This document shows positions 8,971 through 17,248 of a stretch of 64,000 nucleotides of DNA, in pieces. Position 1 is the first letter of the stretch; every line of letters starts with the position of its first letter. Made by a program: the position numbers and the translations under genes. The notes under the pieces were generated by a model. That model was given only the letters and a program-made list of their open reading frames with translations, did no database searches and had not been told where the DNA came from. Source of the stretch: Marivita sp. S6314 (lineage in GTDB: Bacteria; Pseudomonadota; Alphaproteobacteria; Rhodobacterales; Rhodobacteraceae); the NCBI RefSeq assembly GCF_023015985.1, contig NZ_JALKAO010000002.1:310001-374000 (forward strand), read 5' to 3'.

Positions 8971-9541
8971 TGGCATCAGGTCGCTGGACCCGTGGAATTC
9001 ATGGAAAGAAGTGGCGCCGCTCGTGGTGCTGACCGTTCTCTCATCGTCCCCGATTAAACGGGCGACCTGTACTCCGGGGTTGCCAGAGCCTGTTCAGACC
9101 GGTCTCTCATGGTCAGCCTTCCGGCATGTGAGAGGGTGTCAACGTCGTGTGTCGCGGCATAGGAGTGACCCTTCCCGCTCAAAAGCTTTTGTGTGGTGCG
9201 GCATGGATCATCGACCGTTAATGAGCGGAAAATCATAAGTTCGGTCGTCGTTGCCGTGGAGAAGCGATGTGCGCACGAAACTGCACTTGCGGTCACAAGA
9301 GAAGGAGTCCCGGCGCGTTCCCAGAAACTGCCATTCACTGCACGGTTTTCATGCTGCAGTGCAGCCCGGCAAGCCGGCCATTTGCTGCGCCAGAAACAAC
9401 ACAGATCAGGTGAATTCACATTGTTGGAATGTCGATAATAAACCTATACTTTGCTTCAGGTGCGCTGACCTTTTCGCAAAAATTGCAGGCGGCTATGGGG
9501 TCCGTTTTCGTTGCGTAATGACCATGGCTAATAGAGGTCTC
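8971..9541. other. 570-nt stretch without a convincing gene
   Basis: Reading frames here are short, lack ribosome-binding sites and have no recognisable residues. A 121-codon minus-strand frame (9054-9419) shows no protein-like composition that I trust. Segments such as that around 9130-9190 resemble eroded insertion-sequence ends, but no transposase piece or terminal repeat can be shown. It is the left border of the AT-richer pocket that carries the orphan gene at 9542. Confidence 0.5.
9421..9450 (+). promoter_or_regulatory. Possible sigma-70 promoter for the 9542 gene
   Basis: TTGTTG (9421-9426), an 18-nt spacer, then TATACT (9445-9450), about 90 nt ahead of the start codon. It stands out because surrounding DNA is mostly GC-rich. 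Confidence 0.4.
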
Positions 9542-10606
9542 ATGTTGCTTCCAGACTTAGACGTCCTTCCGAATTGGGTCGGTCATAAATCACTCGGCGC
9601 CTTGCTTATGGACAAGGCGACCCATGACAGGGAAACGCACGTCACCGAGCACAAAATCTTGATGGATTTGCGGTGCGGGAAAAGTGTTTCTTCCGTGCGG
9701 ATCGAAAAGTTGTTTGTAGCTATTATTTCAAAATGGCGTCCAAACGATGCTGCGTTCCACATGGATTTTGATAAACTATCTTTGGAATCGCCGCACCGTG
9801 ATGCGCCCTACAACAAGGACGGCTTTGACTGGCAGAGCGCATTAGTCTTTTGGAGCTTTCTGGCAAAGAACCTGCCAAAGAAGCGTAGAGCCACCCGCAA
9901 TCTTCTTGAAGGGCTCGTCCAGAAGTCCCTACAGCTGCACCAGGTCTACCGGAACGGCGGGATTCAAGCTTTCGCCCTTACTTTGAAGAATTTCAGGCAA
10001 CATCCATCAGCAGGACTCGCCCAAAGCCGCTTCCTCGACGAGATGGCCGTGCTGATCGAAGAAGGGAAAGAGGATATCGCACAGGTCGAACTGGCCGCAT
10101 TCGGAGCATTATTGATTGCTACCGTTTTCCTGCTTGAAAATGACCACTCCGTCGAAGCCACGCGCGACAGCTTGGCCGAGCTGTTTGCGGCTGATCAAGG
10201 CCGCGTCAATCCACTCAGGTCTTTCTCCCATTGGCTTGATCGGATTGAGACCCGGACAGGATATACCAAAGATAGATTGCTCTTGGACGGCTTCGTGAAG
10301 CCAAATCGAAATGCCGAAGCACAGTCAGAACAGGACCAGAGAAATCTACTTCGCAATCCGCGCAGGTATCGCAACGGCGACCAGATTCCATCGTTTGCCA
10401 CGGCGCGCACTTGCCTGCGATCTCTTTGCCAGGACACGAACATAAATGAGAAAGGAAAATGGAGGGCCGAGCTTGAACAGCGCGAGCTCGGACTACGATT
10501 TGTCCTTCTGACGGTCAATTCTGCACGGTCGATCAAAAAGATCGGTGGCATTCCAGAGAGACCCTCCCAAGCCGTTTATGACCTCTTTACATCGAGGGCT
10601 GACTGA
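9542..10606 (+). CDS. Unrecognised 354-aa protein in AT-richer DNA
   Basis: I do not recognise the family. The protein is soluble, mixed alpha-helical in appearance, and rich in basic residues. It has a hydrophobic helix near VELAAFGALLIATVFLLEND and a C-terminal part with RNLLRNPRRYRNGDQIPSFA. Its base composition is visibly less GC-rich than its neighbours, with codons such as AAA, ATA and TTG, which suggests transfer. I start it at the ATG at 9542, which has AGAGG 6 nt upstream; in-frame ATGs at 9518 and 9524 lack one. Its stop codon lies inside a perfect 24-bp palindrome. Its only close partner is a convergent 47-aa gene. Confidence 0.7.
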   Translation: MLLPDLDVLPNWVGHKSLGALLMDKATHDRETHVTEHKILMDLRCGKSVSSVRIEKLFVAIISKWRPNDAAFHMDFDKLSLESPHRDAPYNKDGFDWQSALVFWSFLAKNLPKKRRATRNLLEGLVQKSLQLHQVYRNGGIQAFALTLKNFRQHPSAGLAQSRFLDEMAVLIEEGKEDIAQVELAAFGALLIATVFLLENDHSVEATRDSLAELFAADQGRVNPLRSFSHWLDRIETRTGYTKDRLLLDGFVKPNRNAEAQSEQDQRNLLRNPRRYRNGDQIPSFATARTCLRSLCQDTNINEKGKWRAELEQRELGLRFVLLTVNSARSIKKIGGIPERPSQAVYDLFTSRAD

Positions 10607-10618
10607 TCAGTCAGCCCT
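10595..10618. terminator. Perfect 24-bp palindrome between convergent genes
   Basis: AGGGCTGACTGA followed by its exact complement, TCAGTCAGCCCT. It contains the TGA stop of the 354-aa gene and lies 42 nt past the stop of the convergent small gene, so it could terminate both. No strong T-run flanks it. Confidence 0.6.
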
Positions 10619-10659
10619 ATAGGTATCAATTTATGCCGAAGCCAATCGCCACCTTGCTA

Positions 10660-10803
10660 TCAAGGATGGAAATAAAGATCGTCTTGCTCGTCACGGTGGT
10701 CATCCCAGTCGTCAGGACGATCATCGTAACCCCGGCTTTCCCAGTAGGCATCATTATTGGGGTTCATCTGATTTGCGTGGTTGTCATCATCATGTTTTGC
10801 CAT
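10660..10803 (-). CDS. 47-aa Asp/His-rich small protein
   Basis: A short gene supported by a good ribosome-binding site (AAAGGAAG, 7 nt before the ATG at 10803) and by a well-structured sequence. It begins MAKHDDDNHANQMNP, continues NNDAYWESRGYDDRP and ends in a run of Asp, His and Glu before DLYFHP. The core N-x-A-N-Q-M-N-P-N-N-x-A-Y-W-x-S-R-G looks conserved in type; I recall similar tracts in small bacterial proteins but cannot name a family. It is strongly acidic and could bind metal or act as a mimic or antidote. It is convergent with the 354-aa gene. Confidence 0.65.
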   Translation of the reverse strand: MAKHDDDNHANQMNPNNDAYWESRGYDDRPDDWDDHRDEQDDLYFHP

Positions 10804-10980
10804 CGGTCAGCTTCCTTTCTTTTTCTGGTGCCAATGCTCTTCAAACTAATCTGAGCATCCCAAGATTACTGGTGACAAAACCGGGAAATCCGGTGTCTCA
10901 AAAAAATGAAATTTACCTCAGTCTCGAAAGACCTGCTCTTGACATAAGGCTAGCGTGTGTTTTGTGTCACAAATGACGCC

Positions 10981-12132
10981 TCAGGCGGTGGCCCTTCGCG
11001 ACAAAACCGGCACCAGCACCAGCGGCACGACAAACAGGATCAGGCCGATGGTCAGGAACGACGCCCAGAGGCCGAAGCCTTCGGACAAAAAGCCCATCAT
11101 CGGCGGGCCGATGAAGAACCCGGTGTAGCCCACAACCGAAATGCGCGAGATAGCGTGGCTGCGGTGGCTGTTGGGCACCATGCGCCCGATCCACGCATAG
11201 GCCATCGGGGCCACGACCGACACGCCAAGGCCGATAATGGCAAAGCCCAGATACGCGATCCAGAGCGTTGGCGCAGTGGCCGCGATGATGGCGCCGATCC
11301 CGGCAGTGGCAGCGGTCCAGCGGATCACGACAGGTTCAGAGACCCGGTTGGCGACAACCTGTCCTGCCAAGCGTCCAATCGCCATCGTGATCCCAAGGAT
11401 CGCCGGGCCAATCGCGCCCTGTGCGGCCCCGGCCCCAAGGTTGCGTTCAAGGTGCAGCGCCGACCAGCCTTCGGTCGCCTGTTCGGACATAAAAGCAATC
11501 AGGATGATCAACCCGCCGGGCAACAGCAACGACCACGGCAGCGGGGCGGCATCACCGTCGCCGTCCTGCGGGTCCGGGTCCGCCACCGGCGCCGCCGCGA
11601 TTTGCAGGATCAGCGCCGCGATCGCAACGGACACGCAGGTCAGGATCGCGGCAGGGCCAAAACCGGCTTCGCGGGCAAGTCCGGTACAGATTGCGCAGAC
11701 CGCGTAAGCAATCGAAAACACCGCGTGGTTGAGGTTCATCAAACTGCGCTTCTCGCGCGCTTCAAGCACGCTCACCCGGGCATTCATCGCCACATCGAGC
11801 GTGCCAGTGGCCATCGTCACGGCAAGCATGGCTGCGGTAAATGCCAACCCTGTCTGGGTATGCCCGGGCATCATCGTGGCCATCGCCAACAGCGCGGCCA
11901 GCACCGTCAGCACCCGCGCTCCCAGCGCCCGTTCCGCCAGAGGGGCCAGCCACATCGCCATCACCGCCCCGCCAGAGGCGACCAGAAGGGCAAGACCGAA
12001 CTGCCCGTCCGACAGCCCCACCTGTGGCTTCAGTTCCGGCACCATGGCGGCAAACGCGCCCCAGAACAGGCCCACGGCGGCAAAGGCGGCGGCGGGGCCA
12101 CGGCTCAGGTGAAGATCGCGTAAAAGCTCCAT
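10981..12132 (-). CDS. MFS transporter
   Basis: A 383-aa, 12-helix major facilitator. The N-terminal half shows LFWGAFAAMVPELKPQVGLS and LLVASGGAVMAMWLAPLAER (an A-like loop), and the C-terminal half SVVAPMAYAWIGRMVPNSHR and SRISVVGYTGFFIGPPMMGF. This pattern matches the YbjJ/FucP-like subgroup of small MFS proteins, for which substrates are mostly unknown. I start at the ATG at 12132; a longer frame to 12222 adds a non-membrane leader. It is divergent from rplY and not part of an operon. Confidence 0.85.
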   Translation of the reverse strand: MELLRDLHLSRGPAAAFAAVGLFWGAFAAMVPELKPQVGLSDGQFGLALLVASGGAVMAMWLAPLAERALGARVLTVLAALLAMATMMPGHTQTGLAFTAAMLAVTMATGTLDVAMNARVSVLEAREKRSLMNLNHAVFSIAYAVCAICTGLAREAGFGPAAILTCVSVAIAALILQIAAAPVADPDPQDGDGDAAPLPWSLLLPGGLIILIAFMSEQATEGWSALHLERNLGAGAAQGAIGPAILGITMAIGRLAGQVVANRVSEPVVIRWTAATAGIGAIIAATAPTLWIAYLGFAIIGLGVSVVAPMAYAWIGRMVPNSHRSHAISRISVVGYTGFFIGPPMMGFLSEGFGLWASFLTIGLILFVVPLVLVPVLSRRATA

Positions 12133-12302
12133 ATCGGGCCATTGCCACGGGACTTTGGCATCGTCCAGTGCACAAACCGCAGAAAACCTGTCAAAACGGT
12201 GTTCAAATGCCTTGCCCCGCACGCCAATCCGGTCTACGCGGGCGCCTTCACGCGGGGTGACAGCCTTGGAGGCATCCCGCCCTTACAATTTGGAGATATA
12301 TC

Positions 12303-12950
12303 ATGGCTGGAGAGATTCCTGATCTCGTAGCTACGGAACGGACGGGGACAGGCAAGGGCGCCGCTCGTCAGGCACGCCGCGATGGCATGGTTCCGGGCAT
12401 TGTATTTGGTGGCGACAACGATCCGCTGCCGATCAACATCCCGTTCAACGAACTGCTCAAGCGCCTGCGCAAAGGCCGCTTCAAGTCGACCCTGTTCAAC
12501 ATGAAGGTCGAGGGCCACGACGATGTGCGTGTGATCTGCCGCGATGTGCAGCGCGACGTCGTCAAGGACCTTCCGACACACGTGGACTTCATGCGCCTGC
12601 GCCGGACGTCCAAGGTCAACCTGTTCATCCCGGTTGAATTCCTGAACGAAGACGCAGCCCCCGGCATCAAGCGCGGCGGTGTTCTCACGGTTGTGCGTCC
12701 CGAAGTGGAATTGGTTGTGACCGCAGGTGACATCCCCGAGAAGCTGACAGTGGATCTGACCGGCCTCGACATCGGCGACACGATCACCATTTCCAGCATT
12801 ACGCTGCCAAGCGGGTCGAAGCCAACCATCGACCGTGACTTCGTGATCGGCAACATCTCTGCGCCATCCGGCCTGCGGTCGTCTGACAACGAAGATGAAG
12901 ACGAAACCGAGGCAGATGAAGTTCCGGCCATCGAACAGTCCGAAGACTGA
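12303..12950 (+). CDS. rplY: 50S ribosomal protein L25/Ctc
   Basis: 215-aa long form of L25 (the Ctc type with a C-terminal domain), which binds 5S rRNA in the large subunit. The N-terminal domain (about residues 1-95) contains [20 protein letters not shown]; the C-terminal beta domain (about 96-190) has [19 protein letters not shown]; the tail is acidic ([15 protein letters not shown]). A GGAG lies 8 nt before the ATG. In this order rplY is usually directly followed by pth; here about 4.3 kb with four genes separates them. Confidence 0.95.
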   Translation: MAGEIPDLVATERTGTGKGAARQARRDGMVPGIVFGGDNDPLPINIPFNELLKRLRKGRFKSTLFNMKVEGHDDVRVICRDVQRDVVKDLPTHVDFMRLRRTSKVNLFIPVEFLNEDAAPGIKRGGVLTVVRPEVELVVTAGDIPEKLTVDLTGLDIGDTITISSITLPSGSKPTIDRDFVIGNISAPSGLRSSDNEDEDETEADEVPAIEQSED

Positions 12951-12975
12951 TCATCGCCGGACCGACTGGTTCGAA

Positions 12976-13006
12976 CGGCCTCGCCCCCTCGGGCGGGGCC
13001 GTTTTT
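12976..13006 (+). terminator. Rho-independent terminator of rplY
   Basis: A stem CGGCC-t-CGCCC pairing with GGGCG-g-GGCCG around a short loop, followed by TTTTT, 26 nt after the stop. Confidence 0.85.
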
Positions 13007-13058
13007 GATTCGCGGATGCAAAATGTGAACCAATCGGCACGACAGGCGTTGACCGGGT

Positions 13059-13694
13059 ATGCAGCACCCTCAGACACACCCGCACCGCGCCACACAACAG
13101 CCCCGACTGATGCGCGCTCTTGCGGGATACGCGGTTCTGGGCTGTGTGATCTTCGGTCTGTCCATTCTGATTGCGGACTGGATTGTTCCGGATCACGACT
13201 GGATCGCCGACACGATCAGCGATCTTGGGGCCGGCAAGTACGAATACATCGTTGATATCGGGATCTACGCTTTTTCCGCGTCCTTGATCGCGATCGCTCT
13301 TCTGGCCGCGCATCACCATCTGGGCGGCACCGGCTGGAGCGCGGGTCTTGTCGCGTTCGCCATATTGGGACTGATCGTCTTCTTGGTCGGCGCACGCAAT
13401 GAATACGGCGACAGCGATCAGGACGGCGTGGTGATCCATCGCTACCTTGTCTATGCGCTGGGACTGCTGATGGCAGCGGCCCCTGCCCTGATGGCGCACG
13501 GAGCCCGACAGGTCAGCCCTGCGCACGGCCGCGCCCTGATCGTCTTGTCGGTCCTGTGGTGCCTGTCAGCGCCGGTGTTCTTCTTTCTGCCGACCTCTGT
13601 CGACGGGCTCTACGAACGGGCGTTGGGACTGATCGCCTTTGCCGTCGTCGGAACATTGGCGCATCTGTTTTACGCCGTTGCGCGGGACCAGTGA
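13059..13694 (+). CDS. DUF998-like membrane protein
   Basis: A 211-aa protein with six hydrophobic segments. After the first helix comes DWIVPDHDWIADTISDLGAG, a pattern seen in DUF998-type membrane proteins (acidic loop with I-S-D-L-G), and later ARNEYGDSDQDGVVIHRYLV. Function is unknown. The start at 13059 gives a hydrophilic leader of about 17 residues; an internal ATG at 13110 (MRALAGYAVLG) is equally possible. It is the first of four genes that separate rplY from pth. Confidence 0.7.
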   Translation: MQHPQTHPHRATQQPRLMRALAGYAVLGCVIFGLSILIADWIVPDHDWIADTISDLGAGKYEYIVDIGIYAFSASLIAIALLAAHHHLGGTGWSAGLVAFAILGLIVFLVGARNEYGDSDQDGVVIHRYLVYALGLLMAAAPALMAHGARQVSPAHGRALIVLSVLWCLSAPVFFFLPTSVDGLYERALGLIAFAVVGTLAHLFYAVARDQ

Positions 13695-13745
13695 TGACAC
13701 CACCTCAGGTTTTTCTCTGATCTGCGCCGAACCTCTGCTATGCTG

Positions 13746-13769
13746 ATGGGACGTTTTTATATGTCCCAT
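13746..13769. promoter_or_regulatory. Inverted repeat before the DUF1906 gene
   Basis: ATGGGAC-N10-GTCCCAT with an AT-rich loop (gtttttatat), about 20 nt before the start codon. It is in a position to act as an operator or as an mRNA hairpin covering the ribosome-binding region. Confidence 0.4.
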
Positions 13770-13788
13770 TGTGTCCGAGATGCCCGCC

Positions 13789-14979
13789 ATGTCGCACCCG
13801 TTTTTTGTATTTGTGATGGCCGTCCTTGGGTGTCTTGCATCTGCGGTCAGCGCCCAATCCGACACCCGCGTGGCCATCATCGACACGGCCTATGATACCC
13901 GCCCCTATCTGGACCGGTTGAAAGAGCGCGGTGTGACGGTGATCGGGCGCTACTATGCCCGATGTGATCAGCCGGAATACGGGCTGACGCAAAAGAAGAT
14001 GATCAATCAGGGCCTGCCCCGCGACCAGGGCAGCGAATTGGCACAGATCTTTGCCAAGGGGTTCGCGGTTCTGTCGATCTATCAGTATTACAGCAACACG
14101 CCCAACAAGTTTCGCGGCCAGAACCGCGACGGCAAGGCGCTGCCGGATGCCAATTGCAACTGGACCGGAGCCGCCCGCAGCGTGACCGAGGAAGCCCGAC
14201 TGGATGTTACCGCCGCCATCGAACAGGCGCAGGCGGTCGGCCAGCCGCGTGGTACAGCGATCTATTTCGGGGTGGATTTCAACTTTACCGAAAATGACCG
14301 CGACACGATCAATGCCATGGTCGCTTATTTCCGCGTGATCAAGGACCGGATGGATGCCGCCGGGTACAAAACCGGGGCCTATGGCAGCGGGCATGCCCAT
14401 CAGATTTTGAAAGAGGCCGGGCTGATCGACTATTCCTGGATTTCGGCCTCGCGGTCGTTTTCCCGCTCCAGCGCGCTTCACCGGTCCGGGGACTGGCACC
14501 TGTTCCAGAACCAGGTGGATCGCGAATGGTTCGGCACCCCCCGGTCGGGCGGCGGCTGCACCCATGGCCTGCCTCTGGACACCAATGTGCAAAACATGTT
14601 TGCCGACACCGATATCGGGTTCTGGCGTCCGGGCGAACGGTATGTCGTGCCCGAAGACCGCACCTTCGATATCTTTGCGACCCGCCGCTTTGCCTGTGAC
14701 GGTGACGCGGTGGTGCGCCGGGACAAAGGCTCATCCGCGTCTGACCTGCTGCAGGCCACGCAGTGTAAGGGCGGCAAGGCGCTCAAGGTGCCGCCAAAGA
14801 TCGACTATGCCAATGCCGCGCGGATCGGCGACATGACAGAGCAGTTGGCGCAGGTCGATATCGACGATGACGGTGAGTTTGACGGCTGGACGCGGCACAG
14901 CAATCTGACCGGGCATTTCGGCTACAAACCCGACTGGATTTTTGACACCGCGCGCCGCAACAGCCAATCCTGCGGATAG
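13789..14979 (+). CDS. Exported DUF1906 (glycoside hydrolase-like) protein
   Basis: A protein of about 396 aa with a signal peptide (MSHPFFVFVMAVLGCLASAVSAQ). Residues about 30-250 match the Rv2525c-like DUF1906 TIM barrel: IIDTAYDTRPYLDRLKERG, TVIGRYYARC, FAVLSIYQYYSN, AIYFGVDFNFTENDRD and GAYGSGHAHQIL. The barrel is related to GH25 lysozymes, so a cell-wall target is plausible. The C-terminal region carries a calcium-type DIDDDGEFDGWTRH. GTG 13771 and ATG 13780 are alternative starts. A hairpin precedes it. Confidence 0.8.
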   Translation: MSHPFFVFVMAVLGCLASAVSAQSDTRVAIIDTAYDTRPYLDRLKERGVTVIGRYYARCDQPEYGLTQKKMINQGLPRDQGSELAQIFAKGFAVLSIYQYYSNTPNKFRGQNRDGKALPDANCNWTGAARSVTEEARLDVTAAIEQAQAVGQPRGTAIYFGVDFNFTENDRDTINAMVAYFRVIKDRMDAAGYKTGAYGSGHAHQILKEAGLIDYSWISASRSFSRSSALHRSGDWHLFQNQVDREWFGTPRSGGGCTHGLPLDTNVQNMFADTDIGFWRPGERYVVPEDRTFDIFATRRFACDGDAVVRRDKGSSASDLLQATQCKGGKALKVPPKIDYANAARIGDMTEQLAQVDIDDDGEFDGWTRHSNLTGHFGYKPDWIFDTARRNSQSCG

Positions 14980-15103
14980 ACCGCTGGCTTGACTTGGTTG
15001 GCTGCCATCTGGCACGTACACAGGCATGGGGCCGCGGACGCCTCGTGAGGCGACAGCCCAAGACCCGCATCCTGATAACCTGTTTCCCGGGAAGGATGCC
15101 GCC

Positions 15104-15922
15104 ATGGCCTCACCAACTGAAATCACCCCTGCCCAGCTTGTCCGACTGATCGGAACGCCCAACGCGCCTGTGCTGATCGACGTCCGCACGGATGAGGATT
15201 TTGCCGGCGATCCCCGCCCGATCCCCGGAGCGGTTCGGCACCACTATCGTGACACCGACGCCCTTTTACCGGTCTTGGCAGGGCGAAGCGCCGTTCTTTA
15301 TTGCCAGAAGGGGTTCAAGATCAGCCAAGGTGCTGCGGCGCTGCTGCGCGCGCGCGGGATCACGGCCGAAACGCTGCAGGGCGGTCAATTCGGATGGCGG
15401 GATGCCGGGTTGCCGATGGTGACGGCGTCGAAACTGCCAAAACCTAACGCGCAGGGTGAAACGCTTTGGGTCACGCGGCACCGGCCCAAGGTGGACCGCA
15501 TCGCCTGTCCCTGGTTGATCCGGCGGTTCGTCGATCCGCACGCACAATTCCTGTTTGTCGAACCGTCGCAGGTGATGGTGGTCGCCGAGAAATTCGACGC
15601 CACGCCATTTGACGTGGAAGACGTGTTCTGGAGCCATCGGGGAGACAGGTGCACCTTTGACACGATGCTGGACGAGTTTGGCCTGTCATTCGACGCGTTG
15701 GACAGGCTTGCCACCCTTGTTCGCGGTGCTGACACAAATCGGCACGACCTTGCGCCCGAAGCGGCAGGGCTGCTGGCGGTATCTTTGGGCTTGTCACGCA
15801 TGTACCGCGATGATCTTGCGCAGCTTGAGGCGGGTCTGGGCCTTTACGACGCGTTTTACCGCTGGGCCCGCGACGCGACATCCGAAACGCACACATGGCC
15901 AACACCGAGCGGTGCGGGATGA
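15104..15922 (+). CDS. chrB: Rhodanese-ChrB fusion, chromate resistance regulator/sensor
   Basis: A 272-aa two-domain protein. Residues about 5-107 are a rhodanese domain with LIDVRTDEDFAGDPRPIPGA and active-site Cys67 in LYCQKGFKIS. Residues about 120-272 are the ChrB C-terminal domain: LWVTRHRPKVDRIACPWLIR, then DVEDVFWSHRGDRCTFD. ChrB proteins sense or respond to chromate and are paired with ChrA exporters, as here with a 4-nt ATGA overlap. The ATG at 15104 follows GGAAGGA. The rhodanese domain replaces the N-terminal regulatory part found in classical ChrB. Confidence 0.88.
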   Translation: MASPTEITPAQLVRLIGTPNAPVLIDVRTDEDFAGDPRPIPGAVRHHYRDTDALLPVLAGRSAVLYCQKGFKISQGAAALLRARGITAETLQGGQFGWRDAGLPMVTASKLPKPNAQGETLWVTRHRPKVDRIACPWLIRRFVDPHAQFLFVEPSQVMVVAEKFDATPFDVEDVFWSHRGDRCTFDTMLDEFGLSFDALDRLATLVRGADTNRHDLAPEAAGLLAVSLGLSRMYRDDLAQLEAGLGLYDAFYRWARDATSETHTWPTPSGAG

Positions 15923-17181
15923 ACGTTCCGCTGTCACAGCTTTTCGCCGTCTTTCTGAAAATCGGCCTGCTGTCCTTTGGCGGCCCTGCGGCGCAGATTG
16001 CCCTGATGCACCGGGTGCTGGTGGATGAGCGGGCTTGGTTGAGCGAAAAGCAATATCTGAACGCGCTTAGCTTCTGTATGCTCTTGCCCGGACCCGAGGC
16101 GATGCAATTGGCCACCTATGCGGGATGGCGGCTGCACGGGATCCTTGGTGGTTTGATCGCCGGGCTGCTGTTTGTGCTGCCCGGGGCGGCGGTGATCTTT
16201 GCGCTGGCGACGCTTTACGTGACCTATGGCGATGTGCCGCTGGTCGATACGCTGTTTCTGGGCGTGCAGGCGGTGGCCGTGGTCATCGTGATCGAGGCCT
16301 TGCTGAAGGTCTCAAACCGCGCGCTGATCGGGCGCGCGCATTGGGCGCTGGCGGGGCTGGCCTTTGTCGGGATCTTCTTTTTTGACGTGCCCTTTCCGCT
16401 GATCGTTTTGGCCGCAGGGGCCATCGGCGCGATGTCCCTGGCTTCACTGGACGATGACGCGCCGACACCGGTTGTGGCCGTGTCGTCAGGGCGCACGCTG
16501 ATGACTGTGCTGATCGGTCTGGTGATCTGGGGATTGCCTGTGCTGATCCTTGACGCGCTGGTCGGCGGGTCGATCCTGACCGCCATCGGATTGTTCTTTT
16601 CCAAACTCGCGGTTGTGACCTTTGGCGGGGCCTATGCGGTGCTGGCCTACATGGCGCAGGATGTCGTGGTTGATTTCGGTTGGCTGACCGCGACCGAGAT
16701 GATGGACGGCCTGGGGCTTGCCGAAACAACGCCGGGGCCGTTGATCCTTGTCACGCAGTTCGTCGGCTATCTCGCGGCCTTCCGCGAAGGCGGATACAGG
16801 CTGGCCTTTGCAGGTGGGATGGTCACACTCTGGGTGACGTTTGTGCCCTGCTTTCTGTGGATTTTCGCAGGCGCGCCATACTTGGACTGGATCGCGGCCC
16901 AGCCCCGCCTGAACGCCGCGCTAAAGGCGATCACGGCGGCGGTGGTCGGCGTCATCCTGAACCTGTCGCTGTGGTTCGCGCTGCATGTGGTGTTCGCAAC
17001 CGTGACCGAAACGCGGATCGGCGTGGTTCGGCTTTGGTGGCCCGAAGCTGCGATGGTGCAATGGCAGGCGCTGGTGCTGATCGCCGTGGCGGCGGTGTTG
17101 CTCTTGCGGGTGCGCATGGCGATTGGATGGGTTTTGCTGGTCTCGGCGGGTGTGGCTCTGGCCTTGGGCGCGGCGGTGTAG
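15919..17181 (+). CDS. chrA: Chromate transporter ChrA, long two-domain form
   Basis: 420-aa inner-membrane protein of the CHR family, which expels chromate. The two homologous halves are evident: FLKIGLLSFGGPAAQIALMH and LSFCMLLPGPEAMQLATYAG in the first, KLAVVTFGGAYAVLAYMAQD and GLAETTPGPLILVTQFVGY in the second. Both F-G-G-x-x-x and P-G-P motifs are retained. I use the ATG at 15919 because it overlaps the chrB stop as ATGA; an upstream ATG at 15895 would add eight residues. chrB and chrA form a two-gene operon. Confidence 0.93.
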   Translation: MNVPLSQLFAVFLKIGLLSFGGPAAQIALMHRVLVDERAWLSEKQYLNALSFCMLLPGPEAMQLATYAGWRLHGILGGLIAGLLFVLPGAAVIFALATLYVTYGDVPLVDTLFLGVQAVAVVIVIEALLKVSNRALIGRAHWALAGLAFVGIFFFDVPFPLIVLAAGAIGAMSLASLDDDAPTPVVAVSSGRTLMTVLIGLVIWGLPVLILDALVGGSILTAIGLFFSKLAVVTFGGAYAVLAYMAQDVVVDFGWLTATEMMDGLGLAETTPGPLILVTQFVGYLAAFREGGYRLAFAGGMVTLWVTFVPCFLWIFAGAPYLDWIAAQPRLNAALKAITAAVVGVILNLSLWFALHVVFATVTETRIGVVRLWWPEAAMVQWQALVLIAVAAVLLLRVRMAIGWVLLVSAGVALALGAAV

Positions 17182-17248
17182 CAGTTCCCGATTTTGCGCT
17201 TGTCAGAAGTTTCGCCTAAAGAGGCCGAAACGACAAAGGCAGAGCACG

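Noticed and set aside
9054-9419. 121-codon minus-strand frame in the 8.97-9.54 kb gap
   Set aside because: No ribosome site, no protein-like patterning and no motif; kept only as part of an unassigned gap.
10633-10854. 73-codon hydrophobic plus-strand frame
   Set aside because: Its Val/Ile richness is explained by being opposite a run of Asp codons in the better-supported 47-aa minus-strand gene.
10957-12123. 388-codon plus-strand frame rich in His, Arg and Gln
   Set aside because: Antisense of the MFS transporter, with no ribosome site and low-complexity composition.
12960-12985. GGTTCGAAC-like string reminiscent of a tRNA T-loop
   Set aside because: It is followed by the rplY terminator and has no acceptor, D or anticodon stems around it. 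No other tRNA-like cluster was seen in the window.
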